Notes: generated by a model not told the origin, from the sequence alone. A stretch of DNA of 45,760 nt from Deltaproteobacteria bacterium (GCA_031264015.1 JAISET010000099.1:1-45760), one strand, 5' to 3'; positions 8,235-16,788 are shown, numbered from the stretch's first letter. Program-made: numbers and translations.

Positions 8235-9218
8235 ATGAAATTTGACGTCATCATCGGCAACCCCCCGTACCAGCGCGTCGACGGGGGCGGCGGGTCGAGC
8301 GCCACGCCGGTCTACCACCGCTTCGTCGAGCGGGCCATGAGGCTGGGGCCCAGGTACGTCTCCATGATCATCCCCTCGCGCTGGTACTCCGGGGGCAAGG
8401 GCCTGGCCGGCTTCAGGCGCGGGATGCTCGGCGACGGGAGGCTCCGCAGGCTGGTGGACCACGGCGACTCCAGGGACTGCTTCCCCGGGGTGGACCTGGC
8501 CGGGGGCGTCTGCTACTTCCTCTGGGACCGCGACGGGCCCGGGCCCTGCCTGGTGGAGACGAGGGACGGGGACAGGCGGACGGAGAGCGTCAGGGACCTG
8601 GGCGAGCACGAGCTGTTTATCAGGGACGGCCGGACGGCCGAGATCGTCCGCCGGGTGGCCGCGCTGACGGACAGGACCCTGGCCGGCCTCGTCTCGCGCA
8701 GGAACCCCTTCGGCGTCGGCTCCCGGGAAAAACCCCGGAAAAAAGGCGACCTGGCCCTCTACGCCAGCTCCGGGGACGGGAGGATCGACTCCGGCCTGGT
8801 GCTGTCGGGCTTCGAGCTGGTCGACCAATGGAAGGTGCTGCTCTCCAAATCCTCCTCGGACCACGCCGGCCAGCCCGACAGGCGCGGCAGAAGGAAGATA
8901 TTCTCCAGGGTGGCCGTCATGCCCCCCGGCTCGGTCTGCTCGGAGTCGTACCTGGTCGCGGGCGGCTTCGAGGAAAAACGCCAGGCGGAGAACCTGGCCC
9001 GCTACCTGACCACGCGCTTCTGCCGCTTCCTGGTCTCGGCCGTTCTGCTGACCCAGAACATCACCAGGGGCAATTTCCTCTTCGCGCCCGCCCAGGACTT
9101 TTCCCAACGGTGGACGGACGACAAGCTCCTGAGGAAATACGGCCTGGCCGGGCGGGACGCCGCCTTCATGGAGGCCCTGATCAAGCCGATGCGGGTCGAG
9201 GGCGCCGCGGACGAATAA
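8235..9218 (+). CDS. Eco57I-type DNA methylase-like protein, lacking the SAM-binding N-terminus
   Basis: A 327-residue protein that opens directly with MKFDVIIGNPPYQ, i.e. with motif IV (NPPY) of an N6-adenine methyltransferase. The following segments (STPVYHRFVERAMRLGPRYVSM-like, IIPSRWYSGGKGL, DCFPGVDLAGGVCYFLWDRD) are those of the Eco57I/type II restriction-modification methylase family. The upstream part that normally carries motif I and binds S-adenosylmethionine is absent: no NPPY-proximal coding sequence can be read before 8235. GGAGG lies about 12 bases upstream of the ATG. It is therefore either the remnant of a larger restriction-modification enzyme or a natural short form needing a partner. 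No restriction gene or specificity subunit lies nearby. Confidence 0.8.
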   Translation: MKFDVIIGNPPYQRVDGGGGSSATPVYHRFVERAMRLGPRYVSMIIPSRWYSGGKGLAGFRRGMLGDGRLRRLVDHGDSRDCFPGVDLAGGVCYFLWDRDGPGPCLVETRDGDRRTESVRDLGEHELFIRDGRTAEIVRRVAALTDRTLAGLVSRRNPFGVGSREKPRKKGDLALYASSGDGRIDSGLVLSGFELVDQWKVLLSKSSSDHAGQPDRRGRRKIFSRVAVMPPGSVCSESYLVAGGFEEKRQAENLARYLTTRFCRFLVSAVLLTQNITRGNFLFAPAQDFSQRWTDDKLLRKYGLAGRDAAFMEALIKPMRVEGAADE

Positions 9219-9952
9219 GGGGCTCCCGCGGCCGCCCTCCCCCCCGGCGCCCTTTTTTCCCCTCGTTCCCGCCTCTTTTTCCCCTCGTTTTCCGTCTCCC
9301 CGCGCCCCGCCGCTTTTCCCCCCGCCCCCTCCCCGCCCGCCTCGTTCTTCTCGGCACCCCGCCGCCGCCGGAACGTCGGGGCGGTCGGGATGAAAAAGCC
9401 GCCTGTTTTATTTTTTTTGCGCCGTGCTCCTCCCTGGCCCCCCGTCCGGGCGGCAGGGGAGGAAAAATGTCCGGCGATCAATCTAAAACAACCTCGGAAG
9501 AGCCGGACAATGAAAACGCGCCGCATGTAGACCCTGCCAGGCTCGACTTGTTTTATCAATTTCTGTAGGTATAAATGAAGACTTTAAATGGTACAAATCT
9601 ATTATGAGCAACTATCCTTCAAAGTACAGATAGAGTAGGATTATTTTAAAAACGCCACAAAAAGTGTTATTATACAAGGGCTATTTTTCGACCGTTTAAA
9701 ATTTTTGGTCGTCGGAGAAATTTTTGGGCCGCAGGCAGGAGGGGGGAGCAAATTTGGCTCGGAAGGCGTCACCCTCTCAAATACTAACTACGCAAAATTA
9801 TTATCTTTTTGTTTTTGGGTCGGTTGGGCTGTGGTCCGGCCTGGACAGGAAAAAGGGGCTGAGCAGGCCCCGCCGGTCGACTTTATTGGGTGGAAAAAGG
9901 CCGGAAGTCCAAGAGGGGCGTAACAATCAGTCATATTTAGAACTGCTGTTTG
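9219..9952. other. Gene-poor stretch with one short ORF and an AT-rich island
   Basis: 9219-9460 is pyrimidine-rich GC DNA without a gene. A 33-codon ORF with a strong ribosome binding site follows (listed separately). 9560-9960 is AT-rich; apart from a 24-codon coding-like frame just after that ORF nothing is recognised. Confidence 0.5.
9467..9568 (+). CDS. Short ORF with strong ribosome binding site, possibly a truncated gene
   Basis: A 33-codon ORF starting at ATG 9467 behind GGGGAGGAAAA, one of the best ribosome binding sites in the window. The peptide is acidic (MSGDQSKTTSEEPDNENAPH...) and ends LDLFYQFL. Directly after, in another frame, 9553-9630 reads as plausible protein (SVGINEDFKWYKSIMSNYP...) to a stop. 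This could be a frameshifted, degraded gene of which only the start remains. I do not recognise a family, and it may also be non-coding. Confidence 0.3.
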   Translation: MSGDQSKTTSEEPDNENAPHVDPARLDLFYQFL

Positions 9953-9967
9953 TTTTCCGGGGGGGGG

Positions 9968-9996
9968 TTGACTTTTTCTTGGGGTCGCGGTATTCT
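9968..9996 (+). promoter_or_regulatory. Sigma70-type promoter, cassette copy 1
   Basis: TTGACT at 9968-9973, a 17-base spacer, TATTCT at 9991-9996. Predicted transcription start at about 10002. Spacing is ideal. Confidence 0.75.
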
Positions 9997-10001
9997 CCCA
10001 A

Positions 10002-10074
10002 ATGGAGAAAACATTAGAAAAAACTCGTTTTTTCTGAAAACCCGCCAACGGGCAACTGTTGGCGGGTTTTTTCT
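10002..10074 (+). ncRNA. Candidate small RNA (or leaderless 11-codon peptide), copy 1
   Basis: The region between promoter and terminator is only about 70 bases. It contains a hairpin of agaaaaaac / gttttttct (10016-10024 with 10027-10035) and then the terminator stem. An ATG sits at the predicted transcription start and opens an 11-codon frame MEKTLEKTRFF (10002-10037). The whole unit therefore makes either a small structured RNA or a leaderless micropeptide transcript. No gene follows in the same direction for more than 1 kb, which argues against a simple attenuator. Confidence 0.45.
10037..10074 (+). terminator. Intrinsic terminator, cassette copy 1
   Basis: Stem aaaacccgccaac (10037-10049) pairs with gttggcgggtttt (10058-10070) across an 8-base loop, followed by more T. 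Confidence 0.9.
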
Positions 10075-10124
10075 TCCGGCCCACGCCTCGGCCGCCTTTT
10101 TTTTTATTTTTTTTTCCGGAGGGG

Positions 10125-10153
10125 TTGACTTTTTCTTGTGCTCGCGGTATTCT
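10125..10153 (+). promoter_or_regulatory. Sigma70-type promoter, cassette copy 2
   Basis: TTGACT at 10125-10130, a 17-base spacer, TATTCT at 10148-10153, exactly 157 bases after the same elements of copy 1. The spacer sequence differs at several bases while both boxes are kept. Confidence 0.75.
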
Positions 10154-10158
10154 CCCAA

Positions 10159-10231
10159 ATGGAGAAAACATTAGAAAAAACTCGTTTTTTCTGAAAACCC
10201 GCCAACGGGCAACTGTTGGCGGGTTTTTGCT
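10159..10231 (+). ncRNA. Candidate small RNA (or leaderless 11-codon peptide), copy 2
   Basis: Second copy of the transcribed unit, with the same hairpin and the same 11-codon frame (10159-10194). From the ATG to the terminator stem it is identical to copy 1 as far as I can read. Confidence 0.45.
10194..10231 (+). terminator. Intrinsic terminator, cassette copy 2
   Basis: Stem aaaacccgccaac with gttggcgggtttt, 8-base loop and a T tail, as in copy 1. Confidence 0.9.
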
Positions 10232-10253
10232 TCCGGTCCCCGCCTCGGCCGCC

Positions 10254-11212
10254 GTCTTTCGGGTCCGCGGGGGCTGTTCCGCCGCCGGGGCCGGTCAGCC
10301 GGGGCCGTCCGGGCCCGGGGGGGGCGGGGCCGGGCGGTCGGCTCCCGTCGGGCCGCCTGGCCGCCCGCCTTTGTCGGGCCGGGAGTCCCGCGGCCCGGGG
10401 GGCGGCGGGCGCCGGGGACGGATTTTTTGAGGTCTTGACTGGCCTGAAAAATTATGTCAAAGTATCTAGATAATTATGGAACTTAGGCCGGTTCGCGCCT
10501 GGCTTTCGCTCTTCCCCGCCCGCTCCCCGGGCCGTTCCGCCGGGGGCGGTCCGCCGGGCGTTTCCCGCCGGTTTTTTTTCAAGCCCTCCGACCGAAAATC
10601 TCGGGGAGGACGACCGGGCGGATTGTTCCCTCCCCCTTCCGGCGGCCCGGCCCGACGCCCCGGGGGCGGGCTCTTCCCGTCCGTCGGGCGAGTTGTTTTG
10701 CAATAAGACGGCGAAGTGTGGTATAATTACCGTGTGAAAAATTGTGTTGACTGTTGTTGGCTGACAAGTGTGAGTAGGGATTAGTGCTGTAGATGGCATT
10801 TGATTATAATATTATTTGTTTCCTGTTTAATGTATTGTCAATTTGATATAGTTATTATCTAAGCATCTAAAATGCTATTTGTTATAATTTAACCCTACTA
10901 TAGCATATAAATTTTTTACTATGGTTTAAAAAGTTCTATAGTTGTTAAAAGAACAATAGTAACGGTAATTATAGCTATTTTACTTTTCAAGGCGCGGCCC
11001 CCCGGCGGCAGGCGGGGCGGCCGGCCGCCCGGCTTTTTCCCGGGTCCCCTCTCCCGACAATTCCGGTTTTTTCCGCACCAGTCCGCCGCCGGTTTTTTGG
11101 GGCGGCGTCGGCGCGGCCGGCCCCGGGGGAGGGCGCCGGCGGCTTTCCGGCCCGTCGGAAGGCCCGTCTGTGTTGAAGAAAGTGAGGGCGGCTTGTCCGT
11201 CCCGGAGGAACG
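10254..11212. other. Intergenic region between the cassettes and pilB
   Basis: No gene supported. 10254-10690 is GC-rich; 10690-10990 is an AT-rich island with a candidate promoter (listed) and short inverted repeats (agttct ... agaac near 10930-10955); 10990-11200 is GC-rich again. Confidence 0.5.
10698..10727 (+). promoter_or_regulatory. Candidate sigma70 promoter upstream of pilB
   Basis: TTGCAA at 10698-10703, 18 bases, TATAAT at 10722-10727. It points towards the PilB-like gene, which starts 480 bases on, so the leader would be long; it may serve another transcript. Confidence 0.45.
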
Positions 11213-14131
11213 ATGGCAGAGATATCAAGACGCCGCTCGACTCTATCCGGCACCTTAAAAGACCAGAGCGCGGATCATTACAAGCTGATCCTGGGCGAGT
11301 ATTTGCTGAAGGCCGGCCAGATCACCAGGGGCCACCTCGAGGAGGCCACCAAGTGGATGCGGACCCACCAGTCGGACTCCATCTCGCGCTTCCTCCTCCG
11401 CAAGGGCTACGTCGAGCCCAACACCATCCCCAGCGTCCTGTCGCGGCAGTACAGCTACCCCATGGTCAACCTGTCCGACCGGGACATCCCCAAGCAGGTC
11501 CTGGACATGGTGCCCTACCCCGTCGCCCGCCACGGCATGCTCATCCCCTTCCAGCTCAAGGACAACAAGCTCATGGTGGCCATGACGGAGCCCACCAACA
11601 ACAAGCTGGTGGAGGAGCTCGCCGGGTCCACCAAGTGCTCCGTCGTCCCCTCCGTCGTCTCCGAGCGCGACCTGGTCGCCGCCTTCAAGCGCCACTACGG
11701 CATCTCCGAGGCCGAGGAGCAGGCCATCATGGCCCCCCTGGACCCCAACGCCCAGGTGGACGACTCCGGCCCGGTCACCGTGGACAACCTGGGCGCCCTG
11801 ATCTCCGACGCCCTGGACGACTTCTCCTTCGGCGACTCCAAGGACGAGGACGTCGGCAACGACTCCTACAGCGCCGAGAACAGCGCCATCATCAACCTGT
11901 CCAACCAGATTCTGGTCCAGGCGGTCACCCTGGGCGTCTCCGACGTGCACATCGAGCCCTTCGAGAAGCAGTTCTACGTCCGCTACAGGGCGGACGGGGC
12001 CCTCTACAAGCACACCAGGCTCCCCCTGGAGATCAGGAACGCCCTGATCGCCCGCCTGAAAATCATGGCCAGCCTGGACATCACCGAGCGCCGGGTGCCC
12101 CAGGACGGCAGGATCAAGATGCGCCTGGGCAAGAACAAGGAGATCGACTTCCGCGTCTCCAGCCTCCCGACCCTGTTCGGCGAGTCCGTGGTTCTGCGTA
12201 TTCTGGACAAGTCCGGCCTCAACGTCGACATGACCAAGCTCGGCTTCACCCAGAAGAACCTCGACCAGTTCATGCGGGCGGCCTACCGTCCCAACGGGCT
12301 CCTTCTGGTCACGGGGCCCACCGGCAGCGGCAAGACCGTCACCCTGTACTCGACTTTGTCGCTTAGGAACACCGACGACGTCAAGATCCTGACCGCCGAG
12401 GACCCCGTCGAGTTCAACTTCCCCGGCGTCAACCAGGTCAACGTCATCAAGGAGGTCGGCATGACCTTCTCCAGGGCGTTGAAAGCCTTCCTGCGCCAGG
12501 ACCCCGACATCTGCATGATCGGCGAGATTCGAGACCTGGAGACGGGCGAGATCGCCGTGGAGGCGGCCATGACCGGCCACTTGGTCCTCTCCACCCTGCA
12601 CACCAACGACGCCCCCTCCACCGTCACCCGCCTGGTGGACATGGGCGTGGCCCCCTTCAACGTGGCCGCCGCCCTGGTGGTCTGCTCGGCCCAGAGGCTT
12701 CTGCGCCGGGTCTGCCCCAACTGCAAGCAGCCGATTCCCAAGCTCCCGGCCAACAAGCTCATGGAGGCGGGCTTCGACACCAAGGAGATCTCCACCATCC
12801 AGCTCTACGAGGGCAAGGGCTGCCCCACCTGCAAGGGCTCCGGCTACAAGGGCCGCCTGGGCGTCTTCGAGGTCATGGAGAACTCCCCGACCATCTCCGA
12901 CGCCATCGCCTCCAAGGTCCCCGAGGGCCACCTGCGCAAGATCGCCCTCAAGGAGGGCATGCACACCCTGCGCCAGGACGGGCTGTTGAAATGCCAGCAG
13001 GGCATGACCACCCTGGACCAGGTGATGGAGAAGACGGTCATCCAAAAAGAGAGCCTGCCGCATTATTTGCTGAACCCCGACGAGATGGTCTTCGAGAACG
13101 GCGACACCATCATCAAGGAGGGCAACACCGACATGGCCTTCTACAAGCTCATCCAGGGCTGCCTGGAGGTCTTCAAGGGCCAGAACCTCATCGCCGAGAT
13201 CTCGCAGACCAACACCTATTTCGGCGAGATGAGCGCCCTGGTCGGCTCCCGGCGCAGCGCCACCATCAAGAGCAAGGGCCGCAGCATCGTCAAGGTCTTC
13301 CCCGGCGACAAGCTCTCCGAGGTCCTGGAGAACTTCCCCGACATCTCCAAGCAGATCATCGACACCCTGGTCCTGCGCCTGAACGAGTCCAACAACCGCC
13401 TTTCCGAGATCATGCAGAACCGCGTGGAGCTCGAGCGCACCTACGTCAACCAGCTGACCGCCAGCTTCGGCGCGGCCGGGCAGCAGTCGTCCCGGCCCAT
13501 CGCCTCCGCCCCCTCCGGCCCCGGGGTGGCCATGGGCTCCAAGGGCTCGGCCCTGGCCCGCCTGGCCGCCAAGAAGGACGCCTCCCAGTCCGGCGCCGCC
13601 GGGGCCTCCCTGGCCGCGGGCCCCAAGCCGGCCGGCCCCGGCAACGGCTCGGCCGGACAGCCCCTGATCAGGCCCATCGTCAAGACCGACGCCGCCCAGA
13701 CGGCGGCGCCCGGCGGACAACCGCGGCCCGCCCAGGCCAGGCCCGTCCTGCCGGCCGCCTCCCAGGCGCCGCCCCAGAGGCTGGCCGCGGCCACGGCCAC
13801 CGCCATCATGCCCAACGTCCAGGCCCCCCGGCCCCCGGCCCCGCCCCGGCAGGCCGCCGGGACCCAGCTCCCCCCGGCCGACTCGATTCCCGCCGAGGTC
13901 CTGGTCGAGGAGATCCCCGTCATGGTGGAGCCGACGGCGGCCGCCCCGCCCAAGGCCCCGCCCAAGGCCCCGCCCGCCCTGGCGGCCAGGCCCGCCTCGG
14001 CGACGATGACCGGGGACCCCTCCCAGACCAGCCGCAGCTTCGTCCGCAACCTGCTGCCCGCCGACCAGACCCAGCTGATCATCGCCAAGACGGCCGCCCC
14101 CGCCGCCAAGATCCTCAGGGAGGTCCGCTAG
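11213..14131 (+). CDS. PilB/GspE-type ATPase fused to a cyclic-nucleotide-binding domain
   Basis: A 972-residue protein, against about 570 for ordinary PilB. Residues about 20-160 are the MshEN/GspE N-terminal domain (YLLKAGQITRGHLEEA, LLRKGYVEPN). The secretion ATPase core follows: Walker A GPTGSGKT at 368-375, aspartate box and Walker B (DPDICMIGEIRD), HTNDAPSTVTRL, and a tetracysteine zinc site (CPNC ... CPTC). From about 617 to 755 lies a cNMP-binding domain with a phosphate-binding cassette FGEMSALVGSRRSAT at 670-684 that keeps the Gly-Glu and Arg-Ser-Ala residues. The last 200 residues are an Ala/Pro-rich linker ending in a short conserved-looking segment. PilB powers type IV pilus extension or type II secretion at the inner membrane. 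No other pilus gene is nearby. The ATG at 11213 follows GGAGGAACG. Confidence 0.93.
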   Translation: MAEISRRRSTLSGTLKDQSADHYKLILGEYLLKAGQITRGHLEEATKWMRTHQSDSISRFLLRKGYVEPNTIPSVLSRQYSYPMVNLSDRDIPKQVLDMVPYPVARHGMLIPFQLKDNKLMVAMTEPTNNKLVEELAGSTKCSVVPSVVSERDLVAAFKRHYGISEAEEQAIMAPLDPNAQVDDSGPVTVDNLGALISDALDDFSFGDSKDEDVGNDSYSAENSAIINLSNQILVQAVTLGVSDVHIEPFEKQFYVRYRADGALYKHTRLPLEIRNALIARLKIMASLDITERRVPQDGRIKMRLGKNKEIDFRVSSLPTLFGESVVLRILDKSGLNVDMTKLGFTQKNLDQFMRAAYRPNGLLLVTGPTGSGKTVTLYSTLSLRNTDDVKILTAEDPVEFNFPGVNQVNVIKEVGMTFSRALKAFLRQDPDICMIGEIRDLETGEIAVEAAMTGHLVLSTLHTNDAPSTVTRLVDMGVAPFNVAAALVVCSAQRLLRRVCPNCKQPIPKLPANKLMEAGFDTKEISTIQLYEGKGCPTCKGSGYKGRLGVFEVMENSPTISDAIASKVPEGHLRKIALKEGMHTLRQDGLLKCQQGMTTLDQVMEKTVIQKESLPHYLLNPDEMVFENGDTIIKEGNTDMAFYKLIQGCLEVFKGQNLIAEISQTNTYFGEMSALVGSRRSATIKSKGRSIVKVFPGDKLSEVLENFPDISKQIIDTLVLRLNESNNRLSEIMQNRVELERTYVNQLTASFGAAGQQSSRPIASAPSGPGVAMGSKGSALARLAAKKDASQSGAAGASLAAGPKPAGPGNGSAGQPLIRPIVKTDAAQTAAPGGQPRPAQARPVLPAASQAPPQRLAAATATAIMPNVQAPRPPAPPRQAAGTQLPPADSIPAEVLVEEIPVMVEPTAAAPPKAPPKAPPALAARPASATMTGDPSQTSRSFVRNLLPADQTQLIIAKTAAPAAKILREVR

Positions 14132-14234
14132 GGGACGGCCCCCGGAAACCTGCCGGCGCCGCCCGCGTCTTGCGGTTTCGGGCCGGGCCGGGCCGGGCGG
14201 CGGTTTCAATATCGGTCGTCTTCCCTCGAACTTC

Positions 14235-14263
14235 GCTCCGGTTTTGCCGGAGCTTTTATTTTG
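14235..14263 (+). terminator. Intrinsic terminator after the PilB-like gene
   Basis: Stem gctccgg (14235-14241) with ccggagc (14247-14253), loop ttttg, then ttttatttt. Confidence 0.8.
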
Positions 14264-14384
14264 TCCCCCCGGGTTTACTTTGACGTTCGTCGGGCTTTCT
14301 TCCGGAGTCGTCGAAGCCTCGCCCGCGGGCGCCTCGAAATTTCCTCCGCGTCCCCCGGGCCCGCCTCGAGCGTCGCCGGCGGTT

Positions 14385-14413
14385 TTGAGATTTGTTCTCG
14401 GGCGGGGTATAAT
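14385..14413 (+). promoter_or_regulatory. Sigma70-type promoter of the znu operon
   Basis: TTGAGA at 14385-14390, 17 bases, TATAAT at 14408-14413, giving a leader of about 100 bases before znuA. No clear Zur or MntR palindrome was seen around it. A short 9-base repeat of gacggccgc lies in the leader at 14457-14485. Confidence 0.7.
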
Positions 14414-14456
14414 CTTGCGTCGGCGGCCGGTCGCCGCCAACCGGGAGGGGGCTGTC

Positions 14457-14487
<31 letters not shown>

Positions 14488-14516
14488 AACGGCCGGGATG
14501 GAAACGGAGAGATTTT

Positions 14517-15701
14517 ATGACGATGAAAAAGAGCCCCCTCCCTCTTCCCTCTGGCTTCGGTCATGGAACGGCGGGCCGCCGGGCGGGCCGGGCGGGAATT
14601 TCCCCCGACGGCGGGCCGCCGGCCCGGACGCCCGCGCCGTCGCCGGCGCGCGCCCGCCAGCGCTTTTTTCTTCCGCCCCTGCTGCTGGTCCTTGTCTTTC
14701 TGGGGCAGCTGGCCCTGGGGCCGGCCCTGCGGGCGGCGGACACCCTGGTCTGCGCGAGCTACCCCGTCTGGCTGTTCGCGAGATACTTGAACGAGGGCCG
14801 GGACTACTACAAGGTCGAGCTCCTGACCAACCCGGCCACGGGCTGCCCCCACGAGTTCGCGCCGACGCCCGCCGACCTGAACAGGCTGACCAAGACCAGG
14901 ATCCTGGTCAAAAACGGCCTGGGCCTGGAGACCTATCTGGACAACGCCCTCAAGGTGGCCCCGACGGACGTCGAGGTCATAGACGCGAGCCGCGGGCTGC
15001 CGACGTTGTCGATGCTCTGGAACAGGCTGGACTTCGACGGGACCATGGGCCCGGACCCCGGGGGCCGCCAGCCCTCCCAGATCCCCAACCCCCACGTCTT
15101 TCTCTCCCCCAGGCTGGCCGGCCAGATGGTGGCCAACATCGCCGGCGAGCTCTCGAGGCTCGACCCGGGAGGCGCCGAGCATTACGCCCAGAAGAACGCC
15201 GCCTGGGAGCTGGAGACGGCCAGGCTCGAGGAGGCGGTGGCGGAGTTTAGGCAAACCAGGCGGGGCTACAAGATCGTCACCAGCCACGGCTTTATGGACT
15301 ACCTGGCCCAGGACCTGGGCCTGGCCGTCCTGGCCGACATCAGCCCCCTGGGCTCCGAGGCCCCGCCCTCGGCCGCCCGCCTGGCGGCTTTGGGCCGGCT
15401 GGTCCGGCGCGAGAAGATCTCGGCGGTCTTGCTGGACCCCGAGGCCGACCCGGGCCCGGCCAGGACGCTGAGCTCGGAGGCGGGCATACCCGCGGCCATC
15501 ATCGACACCTCCACCTCGGGCCCGGGCGACCCGCCCCCGGACTTCTACCAGAGGGTGGTCATGGAGGACATCGACCTTCTGTCCAGGATGCTGCCCCCCA
15601 ACCGGGAGCCCCCCCCGGCCCCCGACACCCAGGGGGCCATGCTCCCCCCCGGCAACCCCCGGCCCGTGCCCCTGCCCGGTCTGGACGGGGAGGAGGAGTA
15701 G
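14517..15701 (+). CDS. znuA: Zinc/manganese ABC transporter substrate-binding protein (ZnuA/TroA type)
   Basis: A 394-residue cluster A-I binding protein. The long basic N-terminal region is followed by a hydrophobic signal core at about residues 57-75 and cleavage near ALRAAD. The metal ligands of the family are all visible: His112 in CPHEF, His193 in NPHVFLSP, His257 in SHGFMDYL, and the acidic Asp307/Glu309 in LLDPEAD. The His-rich loop of many zinc-specific ZnuA proteins is missing, so manganese or iron cannot be excluded. It delivers the metal to the permease in the inner membrane. The ATG at 14517 follows CGGAGAG; a second ATG lies two codons on. The ATPase and permease genes follow on the same strand. 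The Pro-rich tail after residue 360 is unusual. Confidence 0.9.
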   Translation: MTMKKSPLPLPSGFGHGTAGRRAGRAGISPDGGPPARTPAPSPARARQRFFLPPLLLVLVFLGQLALGPALRAADTLVCASYPVWLFARYLNEGRDYYKVELLTNPATGCPHEFAPTPADLNRLTKTRILVKNGLGLETYLDNALKVAPTDVEVIDASRGLPTLSMLWNRLDFDGTMGPDPGGRQPSQIPNPHVFLSPRLAGQMVANIAGELSRLDPGGAEHYAQKNAAWELETARLEEAVAEFRQTRRGYKIVTSHGFMDYLAQDLGLAVLADISPLGSEAPPSAARLAALGRLVRREKISAVLLDPEADPGPARTLSSEAGIPAAIIDTSTSGPGDPPPDFYQRVVMEDIDLLSRMLPPNREPPPAPDTQGAMLPPGNPRPVPLPGLDGEEE

Positions 15702-15885
15702 CCTCGGGGCCGGCATAATTTATTTGCGGCCGCCCCGGCGGTTTTCGAGGCCGGGTTTATTTTCCTGAAGTCGTCCCCGGGGTTTCGGAAGCCCCGTTTT
15801 TCCCCTTCCGCTGTCCGCGACTGTCCGCCGCCCTCGCCAGTCGCCCCAGCAAGTCCGGAGCAAACGCCGGACGCGGAGCCGCGAG

Positions 15886-16788
15886 ATGAGCCAAGCGGGG
15901 CTGTTGAAGCCCGCCCCGGAGCGCCCGCCGGAGACGCCGGACGGGCGTCCGCCGGATTCGAGCGCCCCGCCGGCCGCCCCCGACCGGCCGGGCCCGACGG
16001 GGGGCCCGGGCTGCGGGCACTATCGCCACCCCGGCGCCGGGACGCCCGGGGAGCGGGCGGCCTCCGCCCACAAGCCGGTGGTCACCCTGGCGGACGTCAG
16101 CGTCACCCTGGGCCAGTACAAGGCCCTGAGGCGCGTGACGGCGACGGTGCCCCTGAGGTCTCAGACGGTGGTCATCGGTCCCAACGGGGCCGGCAAGTCC
16201 ACCCTGGTGCAGACGATACTCGGCTTTCTGCCCCACGAGGGCTCCCTGACCTTCGACCCGCCGTCGCCCCGCTTCGGCTACGTCCCCCAGCGCCTCGACT
16301 ACGACCGGCACCTGCCGCTGACGGTGACGGAGTTCCTGGCCCTGGGGCTGACGCGCAGGCCCTTGTGGCTGGGGGTCTCCCGGGTCGTCAGGAAAAAAGT
16401 TTCGGAGGGCCTGGAGAGGGTCATGGCCTCGGATCTGGCCGCCAGGCCCCTGGGCGCCCTGTCCGGTGGGGAGACCCAGAGGATCATGCTGGCCGCCGCC
16501 CTGATGAGCGACCCGGACATTTTGGTGCTGGACGAGCCGGCCACCGGGGTGGACATCAACGGCGAGCAGCTGATGTGCGAGCTTCTGGACGGCTTTAAAA
16601 AGGACTACACCATCATCATGGTCAGCCACGACCTGCCCACGGCCCGGGCCCACGGCGACTGGGTCATCTGCCTCAACCGGCGGGTGGTCGCCCAGGGCAG
16701 GCCCGAGGACGTCTTCCGCCCGAAGATCCTGGCCGCCACCTTCGGCCTGCACCAGGGCGCGGAGCTCTGGTCGGACCACAAGATTTGA
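15886..16788 (+). CDS. znuC: Metal ABC transporter ATP-binding protein (ZnuC type)
   Basis: A 300-residue ATPase that energises the metal importer. Residues 1 to about 62 are a Pro/Ala-rich extension not found in ordinary ZnuC (about 250 residues). The ABC domain follows: Walker A GPNGAGKS at 98-105 (Lys104), Q-loop in YVPQRLDYD, signature LSGGE at 192-196, Walker B LVLDEP with Asp216 and Glu217, and the switch His in MVSHDL. The start at 15886 has GGAG 9 bases upstream. It lies between the binding protein and the permease and is certainly part of the same transporter. Confidence 0.93.
   Translation: MSQAGLLKPAPERPPETPDGRPPDSSAPPAAPDRPGPTGGPGCGHYRHPGAGTPGERAASAHKPVVTLADVSVTLGQYKALRRVTATVPLRSQTVVIGPNGAGKSTLVQTILGFLPHEGSLTFDPPSPRFGYVPQRLDYDRHLPLTVTEFLALGLTRRPLWLGVSRVVRKKVSEGLERVMASDLAARPLGALSGGETQRIMLAAALMSDPDILVLDEPATGVDINGEQLMCELLDGFKKDYTIIMVSHDLPTARAHGDWVICLNRRVVAQGRPEDVFRPKILAATFGLHQGAELWSDHKI

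Larger units (their letters stand above)
9953..10253 (+). repeat. Tandem duplication, 157-bp period
   Basis: Two copies, about 9953-10096 and 10112-10253, with the same order of elements at a fixed offset of 157 bases. The block from ctcgcggt/gtcgcggt through the terminator is almost identical; differences lie in the spacer (ggggtcgcgg against tgctcgcgg) and the flanks, where both copies end gcctcggccgcc. Each copy holds a promoter, a hairpin and a terminator. Confidence 0.95.

Noticed and set aside
10002-10074. Reading the cassette as a classical amino-acid attenuator
   Set aside because: The short peptide has no run of one amino acid and no biosynthetic gene follows.
11255-14440. Minus-strand frame of more than 1000 codons opposite the PilB-like gene
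   Set aside because: Product of GC-rich codon structure on the other strand (LEDGDVLGDL-type low complexity); the plus-strand gene has all family motifs.
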